From assembly GCA_016169945.1 (NCBI GenBank), contig JADLSH010000216.1, positions 340,501-404,500 of the forward strand: a DNA stretch of 64,000 nucleotides. Direction: 5' to 3'. The translations under genes were made by a program, and so were the position numbers. The notes under the pieces were generated by a model, which had not been told where the DNA came from, ran no database searches, and worked only from the letters and a program-made list of their open reading frames with translations. The DNA is from Trachythela sp. YZ-2020 (Eukaryota; Cnidaria; Anthozoa; Malacalcyonacea; Clavulariidae). Shown in pieces: positions 22,372 to 34,236 of this stretch (the stretch's first letter is position 1; each line of letters opens with the position of its first letter).

Positions 22372-22736
22372 CTAAACTAAATTTAGGATATTTACGGATA
22401 TGTCCCTTACCCTTCTGTATCTGCACACCGCATTGCTGCAGGTATTTCCACATCGGTAACGAAGGTTGCTACATCGGGTGCAGAACTTGGGTACATTTAC
22501 ACAGACTCGAACTCTGTATGGAACTCTTTTGGTCTTCCACACGAAGCGAGGTCCATAAGGGATCTTGTATTTGTATTTGACGATTCTATATCTGGTCACC
22601 CAACGGCATACTTTCCTGCTACCACATCGGACTCTTTTGCACACACGTCGGTTGCACCATTTGGCTTTGCATACACGTCTGCATCCACAGGCCTTGCACC
22701 AGAGTCTTCCTCTCCTGTATCGTTTGCATGTCAAAC
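22372..22736 (-). CDS. exon 4 of copy D: cationic Cys-rich mature domain
   Basis: 15 cysteines at conserved positions; about a third of residues are Arg or Lys. Acceptor ATTAAG|GTTTGAC. The upstream GCAGACG acceptor alternative seen in A is absent here (GCAAACG), which supports the ATTAAG site in all copies. Confidence 0.7.
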
Positions 22737-25085
22737 CTTAATACAAACTACATGTTAGAAGATGATATGAAGTCAAATCTGATCCAACATCTTCCAACAT
22801 CAGTCAACGTTACCAAACATGACCCAACAATGTTGGACGATGTTGGATGAAAATTTTGATTTTGGTCAAACCTAATCCAACTTCAGTCAAAATTACCAAA
22901 CATGAAGCAACAATGTTGGATGATGTTGAATGAAAATTTTGAACTAAGTCAAACTTGATTCAACATCAGTCAACATTACCGTACATAACCCAACAGTGTT
23001 GGACGATGTTGAATGAAAATTTTGATTTAATTTAATCAACATCAGTCAACATTACCAAACATCCATCAATCGATGATATCAATAAAACTATATTGCAAAT
23101 GCTGGTTTCCACAAAGCGCGTGTACAAACAATTTACAACAAAAATGTTAAAAAAACTTATACATAAAATATATTAACAACTGTTAATCTCTCATAACGTG
23201 TTTGAGTAGCATTTTTTCTCAAAAGATGACGGAAATTTGCTTTCCCTAATAGCTTTTGATATGGCGTTCCATGTTGATGTCCCCATCAAACATGAAACTC
23301 CTTTTCATATTATTTGTGCGAGGCTGTGGCAAGAATTTAGCATACATTAAATGATAAACCACACTTGTTCCTCTAGCGTATATCTCAATCTCTTCCAATG
23401 AATACATTTTTCAAAAAGAAAAGTCAACAAGAGAAGAAGTGAAAACGATTAAAATATACTGACCTCGTTTCTCGGGCTCGTCATCAGCAACGTCTGTGGT
23501 TTCTTCTAAAGAAACGAGCGTTATTTTCTTTCATTATTCTATACCTCTTCAGGAAATAAACTTTATTTTTACTGAATAACTCTACAGTTTTAAACTGTTC
23601 TTCTCAGTCGATGTCCACTAAGGGCCATCCCCTGTTCGTGCATTGTCGCTGCAGGAAACAACTTAGACTAAACTAACTTTATTTACACTAAACTAACTTT
23701 ATTTACACTATATAGCTCTATTAGTTATATATATTAGATAGCTCCATGGGTTATGCTAGATAGCTCTATCTCGATCCTTAGAGATCCTGTATATTACTGG
23801 AGGAAACCAGATCACCCCAAGAGAACATACGGTGTTTGGTAAAGTACAAATTATAATCAGACAACTAAATACTTCAGGAATTAAACCCCGTTCACGGTGG
23901 TGAAAGACACGTACACCAACCGCTGTGTCACTATCGCGTTCTTACGTTTTAAAGTGCGGCATATCGGTAAATCTGAATGGTTCATAATTGTGATTGATAA
24001 TTAGATTTTGAAATCTGCTTTTAGTTAATGTCATGCAAAGAATGGTGAATGAAAATCGAACCACTGGAGATGCAATGCAAGTTAAAGATAGACAATTTCA
24101 GGAAAAACAATTTCAGGTATAATTCTTTGAAAGAGAAATGGTTGTTTACCTTCATCTTCTTCGGTCTCTTCATCTTGGTTTTCCTCGTCAGCTTCCGTCT
24201 CTTCTTCGTCAGCTTGTTCTTCGTCAGCTGTCTCTAGTTGATCTTCCATTTTTGGGGCATCATCGACGGCGGGGGTCTCTTCTTCCGCGCGAGCCACTGT
24301 TGGTTAAAGAATAAAGAAAAGGTTTTAGCAAAATCAGACTGCAACTACTTAAAATCCCCCTTGTGTATAGTTCTAAAATTGTTCGAACAATCTCTGAATT
24401 TGTGCATAAACACCGATGGTAAATCTTTTATTGGTACTTACTATTTAAATAGGTATGAAATTATTCTAGGATATTTTTCATTCTGTTCATGCGTTAAGGT
24501 TTAGAAAATGAAACCTCAATTGCTCTATCCCATTTGGTTCACAAACATTTTACGATTTGATATGTTTCCCATGGTCGCAGTTTGAAAAGGAATTAAACCA
24601 CAGCTGTAAGCAGTAGAAATTTCAGTAAGATCACTGTCCATATGGATGTTCCTTTAATTCGGGACCTATATATCATCGTTTTCTATCTATTAATGTAAGC
24701 TTTAGCTAAAATACTTCGTTTCACCCTCTGAGGTAAATCTAAGGCCTTTGAAAAAACTGTTTACAAGGCAGTTGGAGAATGCCTACAATTTGACTTGCTT
24801 GTATGATGAAAAAACTAAATTTTGGCTCTACCACAAATGATTTGATGGTGAAAAAATCCTATATTTCATGTGCTTGGGGTTAGAAAACTAGCCTTGAAGT
24901 GCAAGCAATCGCACATTTTCGAGCAAGAAAATCATCTGCAGTAAAGTGTTGGTCTGGTGTGATGCTTTCCCAGCATGCATAGCTCGATCCTCAATCATGC
25001 AACTGAGTGAAATCACAGCTTCGAACTTACCAAAAACGCAGGCCGAAGCCAACAAAAGGAAACACAACAACGCAAAACTCTTCAT
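22372..25085 (-). CDS. secreted Cys/Arg-rich peptide precursor, copy D (4 exons, complete)
   Basis: Exons: 1 at 25031-25085, 2 at 24150-24296, 3 at 23464-23505, 4 at 22372-22736. The signal peptide is identical to that of copy A. Exon 2 is the shortest acidic exon (49 codons): the DVAADEEQ part and several repeat units are missing, yet the reading frame is kept. Exon 3 ends EPEKR. Exon 4 encodes about 121 residues after the dibasic site and stops at VNILNLV. TATA box, splice sites and all phase-1 junctions are intact, so this looks functional. The mature peptide differs from A by substitutions in the first loop (CKRYRRGRLWC, CKACGC) and by the shorter PYGPRF linker. Function unknown; a cationic host-defence or venom-type peptide is inferred from layout only. 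Confidence 0.75.
22755..23060. repeat. CCAACAATGTTGG minisatellite in intron 3 (unit D)
   Basis: About four units of the same ~78-bp repeat as in the other introns. Confidence 0.8.
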
Positions 25086-25158
25086 TGTTCTTCTGCTTTT
25101 CTTCAAACTGTTTCTTGTTTGAGTGCCAAGACCAAGTGACGAACTGATAAAACTTGCG

Positions 25159-25168
25159 CCCTTTTATA
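25159..25168 (-). promoter_or_regulatory. TATA box of copy D
   Basis: TATAAAAGGG followed by GCGCAAGTTTTATCAGTTCG, identical to copy A. Confidence 0.7.
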
Positions 25169-26098
25169 CTCTGTCTCCGGTTGATTTATGCAGAGTTCGC
25201 GATGTCGTTGCCATGGTTGCAATATTACTGCGTATTCGTCAGCAGCATTGTAAGCCAATATGCTGAGAACATGTATTCTTAATTTCACATCCTGGCCTCA
25301 AAAGAAACTTTGAATCAGAAAGTTGCAGAAGTACGATACTTGAGAATCACCTGAAAAACACAAGTGTTGTACTTGTTTAGCCTCAAGAAAGCTTACAGTG
25401 ATCAAGCTTTTTTTCCCCGTTTTATACATGGGTTATTAGGTAGTTTTTTAATGAAAAAAGAGAGATGTCTTTTTAAAAGCTCTATGAAGCAATAACAATC
25501 AAAGGCAAATGATAACAATATTGTATTGTCAATTTTCAGCGATTCGCCCACACAAAATTGACTTATTGCACGCGAAAGAAAAGTGGTCATTTTAAGCCGC
25601 AGCTTGATACCTTTATTCAAGAGCAATTACATTATTCGCTTTTCTAAAATGCATGATATGTAGTAGTGTATAGGCATGCATGCATATTTTCACTCATCAC
25701 ATAGCTCTAGTTGCAGTATATTTCCATGTATTGTCCTGATTCTTATTTTCCCTTAATTTTTACAATGAAATTTCCATCATTTTTTTACTCACTACAAATA
25801 CGATTAGATTCGTATACTGGTTCCAAAACTCACACGCGATCTTAATGTGCTTAACTTATTAGCAAGATGTAATCCACCTACGTGCATCACTGTGCTCTCA
25901 TATAGGTACTTACAAGGGCGCGATGTGTTCCTGTTTCAAATTAATAATTACGGTTTGAACGCACTGAAAGAGATCTTTCCTGTTTTACTACAGTTCTTTC
26001 AGCTCGGAGACTCTTGAATGATATGCAATTTTTGCAGCTAAAATTTAGTAACTAAGGAAACGGGTGACTTTCATATTACTATCCCGAAATTACGACAC

Positions 26099-26165
26099 AA
26101 GGATTAGGGTTAGGATTAAGAGTTAGGATTAGGGTTGTGGTTAGGATTAGAGTTAGGATTAAGGC
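26099..26165 (+). repeat. degenerate TTAGGG telomere-like tract (unit D)
   Basis: GGATTAGGGTTAGGATTAAG and variants, as in A. Confidence 0.7.
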
Positions 26166-26288
26166 TCAGTTTGTATTAAAATTCAGGTCGTTAATATGGA
26201 AATTAAGCCAAGGAAACGGTGATTTTTTGGATTAGACATACATGCACCTTACTTTAGATGGGAGGTATAATCCCATCAGCATCGGGAG

Positions 26289-27186
26289 CCCTGATCTTCG
26301 GCGACCGCGGATCAGGGTTTTTTACACGTGTCATGTATACCGATATTGACTCGTACCATACAATCTACATACAATGTTGTAGCTATGATTGCACACCAAT
26401 GATTTATCTAACTAAAGCCCTGACCTTCGGCGACCACGGATCAGGTTTTTTACACGTGTCATGTATACCGATATTGACTCGTACCATACAATCTACATAC
26501 AATGTTGTAGCTATGATTGCACACCAATGATTTATCTAACTAAAGCCCTGACCTTTGGCGACCCTGGATAAGGTTTTTTACATGTGTCATATATACCGAT
26601 ATTGACTCGTACCATACAATCTATATACAATGTTGTAGCTATGATTGCACACCAATGATTTATCTAACTAAAGCCCTGTCCTTCGGCGACCCTGGATCAG
26701 GTTTTTTACATGTGTCATGTATACCGATATTGACTCGTACCATACAATCTACATACAATGTTGTAGCTATGATTGCACACCAATGATTTATCTAACTAAA
26801 GCCCTGACCTTCGGCGACCCTGGATCAGGTTTTTTACATGTGTCATGTATATCGATATTGACTCGTACCATACAATCTATATACAATGTTGTAGCTATGA
26901 TTGCACACCAATGATTTATCTAACTAAAGCCCTGACCTTCGGCGACCCTGGATCAGGTTTTTTACATGTGTCATGTATACCGATATTGACTCGTACCATA
27001 CAATCTACATACAATGTTGTAGCTATGATTGCACACCAATGATTTATCTAACTAAAGCCCTGACCTTCGGCGACCCTGGATAAGGTTTTTTACATGTGTC
27101 ATGTATACCGATATTGACTCGTGCCATACAATCTACATACAATGTTGTAGCTATGATTGCACACCAATGATTTATCTAACTAACGC
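26289..27186 (+). repeat. 128-bp satellite, 7 copies (unit D)
   Basis: Unit starts near CCCTGACCTTCGGCGACC, continues GGATCAGGTTTTTTACA, ATACCGATATTGACTCG, ACAATGTTGTAGCTATG and ends ATTTATCTAACTAAAG. Starts at about 26,289, 26,418, 26,546, 26,674, 26,802, 26,930 and 27,058. Copies differ by few substitutions. Unit A has only the first ~10 bases; unit E has three copies. The ORFs across it are by-products. Confidence 0.95.
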
Positions 27187-27765
27187 CCTGGTCAAGCGAG
27201 ATGAGAGTTGATGAGAGTTGGCAAGCGAGAGTTTGCATGAGAGTTTCATTCGTAACTTGCCAAATTATTTAAAGGGCTTATGCAGCGAAAATTCGGTTCG
27301 AGTGAAACTCTCTTATTAAAGAGAACTTTTGAAGTTATGAAGATTGACGTTTGGAGCTTTTCCATATCTCACTTCGTTCTTGAGATATTAAGATGTGTTT
27401 GATATGTAAATAACATCACTGTTACATCACACTGCATAATGAATTGTTGGAAAATCACGAATACCTCTGAGATTATTTAACCAATCGCCTTTAAACTGTC
27501 ATTTGTTTCTGCCTATCGCAGGACACCCTCCTTCCAGTACATTAGTTAAAAAAGGCCCTGTAAGAAGGCGATTCAGCTCGTTTTATCTCAGTATCTTCAA
27601 GTCAGCAACAAAGTGAGCGTATTAGCGAGACGATCCCACCCACCCGGGAAAATTCGTGGACTTATCACCGCAGGAAGTTCGTGTTTGACTCACTTTCCTT
27701 CCGCTGACTAACGTTTATCCGATACCTAAATCAACTGAGCTAGAATACGAGTGTTGGGAAATAGA
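27187..27765. other. spacer after the satellite, no gene
   Basis: Contains a short direct repeat (GATGAGAGTT / GCAAGCGAGAGTTTGCATGAGAGTT). The last ~230 bases (GGCGATTCAGCTCGTTTTATC onward) are shared with 59,527-59,700. No coding sequence recognised. Confidence 0.4.
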
Positions 27766-28382
27766 ATACTATTATTATTATTAAATTTGCATGTTCCTCT
27801 AGGGACTTTTCAACATACAATTACAATTACAAAACAGATATACAATCTAAAAACCATGCTTAAATATTTAGTTACCTAAAACAAATCTGTCTATTAAAAC
27901 CTTCGTAATATGTTCTTATGTATTAAATTCATTAAAATGTTAAGCATATGCTAAGAATTTAAGAGATATTCTTTTAAGTTTTTTCTTAAAATCTTTGAGT
28001 TTGGGAATCTTTTTAAGTTCGTCATCAATTTCATTCCATATTTTTACTGCGCGATAGTAAAATGTTCTTTGCCCCGTACTAGTTCTATAGCTTGGGATGT
28101 CTAAGCGGTGGTTATTTTTAGTCTGGCGATTATGAATGTCGGATCTTTTCACAAATTTATTTGCAAGGTAATTATGTGCAAGATTGTTCAGACATTTATA
28201 AGTCATTACCGTGTCTTTATAAATAGGTAAGTTTTCAATAGATAGCCATTTACGTTCTTGCAGACCTGGTGTTACATGATCGAACTTTCTAATATTTGTG
28301 ATGATTCGGCAAGCAAAGTTCTGTACTGATTGTAATTTCTTTAAGTTTTTTTATGAAGTATTAGCCCACACAGTAGAACAGT
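27766..28382 (-). mobile_element. 5'-truncated LINE (CR1/L2-like), RT C-terminal end, unit D
   Basis: Minus strand encodes FDHVTPGLQERKWLSIENL, then MTYKCLNNLAHNYLANKF and RTSTGQRTFYYRAVKIWNEI. This is the characteristic tail that follows the reverse transcriptase in CR1/L2-type LINEs. The 3' end carries an (AAT)n tail at about 27,770-27,783. The 5' end is truncated, with a stop near 28,345. Shared with unit E (59,704-60,245), absent in A. Confidence 0.75.
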
Positions 28383-28413
28383 AGGATATTCACCGAGCGT
28401 GAGGCGAATAATT

Positions 28414-28768
28414 GTTTTAGTAAAATTACATAGGTGATTATTTGGAAAAAAATAAATAATGCACATTTCAAAAATATTTTAATTGAATATTTACAATAAG
28501 AGCGGCTTAAAAACGCTTTAGGTGATTATCGCGTATTATTATATAAAGTATAGTGCTTTATAGAGATTTCGAGCACTGATAAAACTGATAATCTCACATG
28601 TGAAAATTATCGCTTTTGAAGTTTATGAAAATGGATATTTATGTTCAACACTCGAAATAAATCTGGCCAAATTTCCGCGCACCATGTATTATTCTCTATT
28701 TAATCCGAGGTAGCGCAACCAATCAGCGTTGAGAATTTTTAATAATCACCTTGTAATTTTACTAAATA
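28414..28768. mobile_element. inverted-repeat element (MITE-like), unit D
   Basis: TTTAGTAAAATTACATAGG at the left, CCTTGTAATTTTACTAAA at the right; a longer relative of 10,686-10,876. It is missing from unit E, where 28,316-28,806 is deleted (GATTCGGCA|ACTGACACTGG at 60,240). Confidence 0.6.
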
Positions 28769-29585
28769 AATATATAAAATGCATCTGTAGTGTAATATAC
28801 ATGAATAACAAAAATAAGGCCACTGACACTGGTATTTTTGACGAATAATAGGGCGAAATATGCAATATTATGCAGACCTATATGTGCAGTTTTAATGTCA
28901 TTGACACAGGAACCCTTTAAATAGTACTTTGGCTAATTTTTGGCTTCTCGTTTTACAATAACTTGATATTGCATGGCTCTTTATATACAGTAATAGTCAA
29001 TAGACCATGTATTTATAATTTGATCTTATGTTGTTCTTAAAAATAGCAAAGTTAAACTAAGCAAGCTGATACTAAATGACCGGTTTTTTCTCAAATAGTA
29101 GCTCCAGAGGCGACTGTAATGCAGTGTTTATTTATTTTTCGTTTAGGTCAGATCGAATTGGTGGTTGCAGGTATTCGGATCCTGGAACATGTTTTGGGGA
29201 CCCTGTCCAGTTGGAACAGCTATTGGGTCTATATTAATGGTTTGAAGTGAGGTGTTGGATAATTATAGTGGTTTGATGTATAATGAATGGTTCATTGTTT
29301 ATTAAATGGTATATTGTTTGATTCGTGGTGTGAATAATATGAAGACAACATAATGAAAATATAGAACAGTAACATATTGAAAATATAGAACAGTAACATA
29401 TTGAAAATATAGAACAGTAACATGATGAGATTATGGATAATAAATGTGATAAAATGAATTTGTGTGTTGTTTGTGTAGGCAAAACCCGGGTGCAATCATG
29501 TGTGGAATGATGCCAAGGTCTGGGTGAATGCCAGTGTGTTTTTGCCACCCAGACCAAGTCCCATATCGTTTTCTGTTAAAAACTT

Positions 29586-29637
29586 GGTTATGTTATCATC
29601 AGGTTCCGAGCATAACCGGGACAGCACGTTTCTAACC
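29586..29637 (-). ncRNA. candidate minimal hammerhead-like motif in the Penelope repeat end
   Basis: On the minus strand GGTTA-GAAAC-GTGCT-GTC is followed by CCGGTTATGCTCGGAAC and CTGATGA-TAAC. The three conserved core boxes (CUGAUGA, GAAA, GUC) are present, with a 2-bp stem III (AC/GU), a possible CCG/CGG stem I and GTTA/TAAC stem II. Minimal hammerheads are known in repeat ends of metazoan Penelope-like elements. However, the order here is permuted (open stem II) and 1-3 bases beside CUGAUGA are unpaired. Same motif at 34,910-34,955, 40,175-40,225 and 46,155-46,203. Confidence 0.3.
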
Positions 29638-31035
29638 AGCTAGCAGGTCTTGGAACAACGTGCTTGCATATACATATTGATTTTGGTGGTTTATGAATAA
29701 ACCATGCCGCGCAAAATATGCGTTGATATTTCGTGCGCAAAAAAATGTGGAATTGTGTGTGAGAATGGTTTTTATGTGGTACTGGTGATGGGGGTGGTTT
29801 ATATAAACTATGTGAAATGTTATAAGTGAGACATTTGATAATAAATACGGTGAAAAATGAAGTTTACTTACGAGAAGGATTGAGTAGATGTTTTCGTTGC
29901 GTAGACGCGAGCGGAAAGAATTTATCAGCGGGGGGTTGAAACGGAAGGAAAATTTGAGGCATGTCGGTGAATCTGATTAATGATGCATGTGGGTTGTGAC
30001 AATGGTTGTGACAGATGGTGTGACGTATGTGTGACCTGTGATCGTGGTATCGAGATGTGGACGATGATGAAAATTGTTGTACGAAGTGGAAGCATGGGTT
30101 GACAGTGTAGTATGTGAGTGGGTCAGCGTGGTCTGTGTGGTGAATAACAGACGGTTGACAGTGTAGTACGTAATGAGTGAATTGTGGTCTGTGGGTGAAT
30201 GTGATAATGATGTTATGTAGTTTGTGACAGATGGCGTGACGCATGTGTGACATGATGGTCAGGACTTTGTTCTGGCTTTTCGTTCTTTGGGAGAGTTGTG
30301 AATGGCCGGTTTGGGTATATTTTGGATGGCAAGAGCGGTGTTTTAGGATGCCGATTGGGGGATGTGTTGTAAGATGGACCAGGTGGGTTTCCGATCGGGG
30401 TTCGGGGAGGGTGGATTCGTATGGGGGCTGCCCAGTGAGCGTTCAACGAAAAAAATTGTACACCAAGTATGCGTGAAATATAAGTTGTATCTGTGATTAT
30501 TTACATGAACTATTTATATTCACATGGTGGAGATTATGTTATGTACAAGATTATTATGTATGTACAGTGCAGACAGGTGAATGTGTGCGTGAGAGAGGAA
30601 GCAATTTGGTGCAGATCATACATTGGAATCAAAATTTCCAGTATGAAGTGTTTGATCTGATTAGATCCAGGCTGAAATAGATTGTGATGGACCATTAATT
30701 TATACTTATAGTGAATGGTCCCATACCGATTCAATAGTATTGTGACTGTGGTCACTGCATGTTCTAATTAGGAGGCAGTTTTTCCAAGGAACCCATTTTG
30801 TAAACCATATTTAAAAAAACATATTTAAAACCTATTTACAAAAACATATTTGAAAACACCTATTTGAATGTTTTTTGTCTATTCTGTTCTTAGGTGCTGT
30901 TAGGCCTTTACTAGTGATGTCTTGGGTGGAAGATCCAATCTGTATCTGTGTCTTTAAGCCTTGATTATGTGTGTGGCAACTGTGGAATTGTCCAATTCGT
31001 GTGGAGGGATTGATGTGCTAGCATTGTTGGCGACT

Positions 31036-32966
31036 TCAGGTAGACATGTTTGTACTGCGACCAGGTGTCCATTTGTACGGTTTTCTGTGTGTGTGTGTGT
31101 GTGGGGGGGTTATGATGAGGGTGGTCAAGTAAATCTGGGGTGGGGGTGGTTTGCGATTGATGTAAGGGAGGAAACCATGAGGGTGGTAAGGTGTATTTGG
31201 CTCGGGGGGGGAAGGAAAAATGTGGGGGGGGGGGTTGCGATGTGGGTGGTCAAGTGAATTTGGTGCGAACAAGGTGTTCCTTAAGATTTTGTGACGCTGA
31301 TATGCCATGACTGGTGAGTTTGGCCATATGTCTGAAAGTGTGTGGTCGTTTTCAATATAATGCCAGTGTTGTTTGAGAATGTGTGATAGTGGTGCGAGGT
31401 CAGGGTGATATGGGATGACAAATGGTAGGGTGCGTGTGTTGTTTGTGGGTGTGGTATTTGTGAGTAGTTGTGATTGGGTGTATGTTGAGGCTTTTTCGAT
31501 GTGAGGTAGGATATCCTTGTCTTTATAGCCTCTCCCTATTAGGGCGACTCTGAGTTTCTGTGCTTTCTCATGAAACTCTTTGTCATCTGTGATTATCCTC
31601 CTGTATCTGAGCATCTGGCTGTATATTAAGCCTTTTTTGCATGTATTTGGATGATGTGAGGAGTGGTGTAAGAGTGGCATGCAGTCTGTGGGTTTAATGT
31701 AGAGTGTTGTGTTGAGTGTGTTTTGGGAGGTGGTGTAAACTGTGGTGTCGAGGAAATTCACACTTGTTTTTGAGAGTGTGACTTCAAATTTGATTGTGGG
31801 GTGGAATGAGTTGAGATGATTGATGAATGTTTGGGTGAATCCTCTCCATGTGTCCAGACTAAGAATATATCATCTATAAATCTTTTCCACAGAGGGGTAT
31901 GAGGTGATCAGGTGCAGATGAGAGAAGTGAGTCCTCTAATGCGCCCATGAAAATGTTTGCAAAAGAGGGTGCCATTTGGGGGCCCAGGGCAGTGCCATGT
32001 TTCTGTAAGTAAAGTTGATCTTTGAATGTGAAGTAGTTTTCTTTGAGTATGTGTTCAAGAAATTGGTGTATGACTTTGCGAAGTGGCCATAGATGTCCGT
32101 GTTTGGTGTCCAGTGCTTCCAATGCAGCACGGATCCTTCATCGTGCAGGATGTTGGTGTATAATGATTTGACATCGATGGTGGCGAGAACGGTGTTGGGT
32201 GGTAATGGTGTTGGGATATCGAATATGGTTTGTAGGAAATGGTTGGTGTCCTTGATGTAAGATGGGAGTGAATAGCAGAGTGGTTTGAGATGTGTGTCTA
32301 TGAATGAGGAGAGCCTATCTGTTGGTGAGTCGCAACCCGATATGATCAGTCGTCCTGGATTATTTGGTTTGTGTATTTTTGGTAGTAAGTAAAATATGGG
32401 TACGCGTGGTGGTGAGGGTGGTAGTAGGTACTTGAGTGTTTGGTGGTCAATGTCTCCATATTTAAAGAGATCTTTGACATAATTTGTGATGGTATTGGTT
32501 TGTGCTGTGATGGCTGTGTTTGGTTGGGCCTGTATTTGTGCATAATATTTTTTGTCATTGAGTTGGGAGACTGCCTCTTTTTCATAGTCAGTTGTTGACC
32601 AAATGACCACTGCACCTCCCTTGTCTGCTGGTTTAATGACATATGTTTGATTGTGGATGTTGTGGTTTGCAAGAAATTCCAGTTCCTCTTTATTTAGGTT
32701 GGAATTGTGTTGTTCATGCAGTTGTGTTTGAATGTATGCTGGATGGATTCTGCAACAGAGACTATGAATGAAATTAAGTTTGGATTGTCCGGAGTAGGCG
32801 GTGTCCACAGACTTTTGGTCTTGAATGGATTTGGATGATCATTGGAAAAATTTCTAAAGTGGTAATGTATGTACATGGATCTTCTGAATTGTTTGAAAGA
32901 ATTGACAATTGTTTTGATGTGAGTGTTGGCTGGTGTTGGTACGAATTTGAGGCCCTTTGAAAGCAT
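31036..32966 (-). pseudogene. Penelope-like reverse transcriptase, unit 1, frameshifted
   Basis: Recognisable blocks in order: MLSKGLKFVPTP, KPADKGGAVVIW, LLPKIHKPNNPGR, TIDVKSLYTN, NYFTFKDQLYLQKHG and SVNFLDTTVY-like sequence near 31,760. The palm motif region around 31,870-31,980 is disrupted. At least four frame changes. Confidence 0.85.
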
Positions 32967-33639
32967 GGATGTTAATGGTTGTGGTATTTCTTGGTTAGTG
33001 AGATTGACAATGAGGTTGTTGTTGGTATGTTGCTTGATTTTTTGGTGGTGAGTTGGCGATCATGTTGGTGTTTGGTGTAGTGGAGGTCAACAAGTTTGTC
33101 GAACATGATTGAAGTGGTGTTCATTTTGGCGATAGGTGTGATCGAGTTTTGGGTTTCGTTGGGATTGGTGGGGGTTTGGGAGGTTGTAGGGGCTAATGTA
33201 GTGGAGGATGGGGTTTGATTTGGTTGAGGTGTGGTTTCCATGGGAGTGTCGGATGGGGTTTGATGTGGTTGAGGTGTGGGGTCCGTGGGAGTTTTGGATG
33301 GGGGTTCATTTGGTTGAGGTGTGGTATCCATGGGAGTGGTGTGGGGTTGGGAAATGGTGGGTTTGGGTGTGTTTAGGACTTGGATGGAGATGGGTTTAGA
33401 AATGGTGGGTGTGCTGGGGGTTTGTGAGGTGATGGGTTTGGGTGTGTTAGGGGGTAGGGTTTGTGTTGGACTAGGTGTGGTTGTAAATTTGGGAAGGTTG
33501 GATGTGGTGCTGCTTCGCGGGGTGGTGGGTTTAGGTGTTCTGGATTGTAGGGTTTGTGTTGGGCCGGGTGTGGTTATGGGTTTGGAAAGGGTGAATGTGG
33601 TGCGGGAGGGGGTGGGTTTGGGTTTTCTGGATTTTAGGG

Positions 33640-34236
33640 TTAGGGATGGCCTAGGCTTTGTATGGGTAAGGGATGTGGCAGGTTTTGTTTTGTTGGGGAT
33701 ATGGGTAGAGGTGGGTTTGGAGACAGTGGATGTGGCTTGGGTTTGGGTGGTTTGGGTTTTCTGGATTTTATGGTTAGGGACGGCCTAGGGTTTGTATAGG
33801 TAAGGGGTGTGGCAGGTTTTGTTTTCTTGGGGATGTGGGTGGAACTGGGTTCGGAGATAGTGGATGTGGCTTGGGTGTGGGTGGTTTTGAGTTTGGGTGT
33901 GTTGGAGCTTAGGGTTTGTTTAGGTGTGGTCAAGGTTGGGGAGGTGGTGGGTTCTGGTCTGGTGGGGACTTGGGAGGAAATGGGTGTAGTGTCAGAATCA
34001 GTGAGGTCGAAGGTTGCCGGTGTTGAATTTATGAGGGAGGAAGGTGAGTGTGTTGACATTGGTGAGTTGGTGGGTTCAGGGTGCGTCACGGTTGTATCTG
34101 GGGATGGTGTTGGGGTGCAGTCTATCATGGCTGCGCAAACAGCATCCGATTCCCCAAGGAGATCTTGGAGTGCGGTGGCAAGTTCTGGCCAACGTTGAGA
34201 CTGGTCAATGTCCATTTGCTCGTTTTGTGAAGCCAT
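33640..34236 (-). pseudogene. Penelope-like ORF1, unit 1, truncated by frameshift and deletion
   Basis: Starts MASQNEQMDIDQSQRWPELA, then becomes Thr/Pro/Ser-rich. The frame shifts near 33,750 (one T short in GGTGGTTTGGG) and resumes in pieces to about 32,972. Confidence 0.8.

Noticed and set aside
26289..27186. Regularly spaced repeats that could suggest a CRISPR array
   Set aside because: The whole 128-bp unit repeats, with no unique spacers, in a eukaryotic context; it is a satellite.
33321..34198. Plus-strand Gly/Val/Trp-rich ORFs opposite ORF1 (also at 38,587-39,467 and 44,565-45,443)
   Set aside because: Antisense shadows of the Thr/Pro-rich minus-strand ORF1; they have no independent features.
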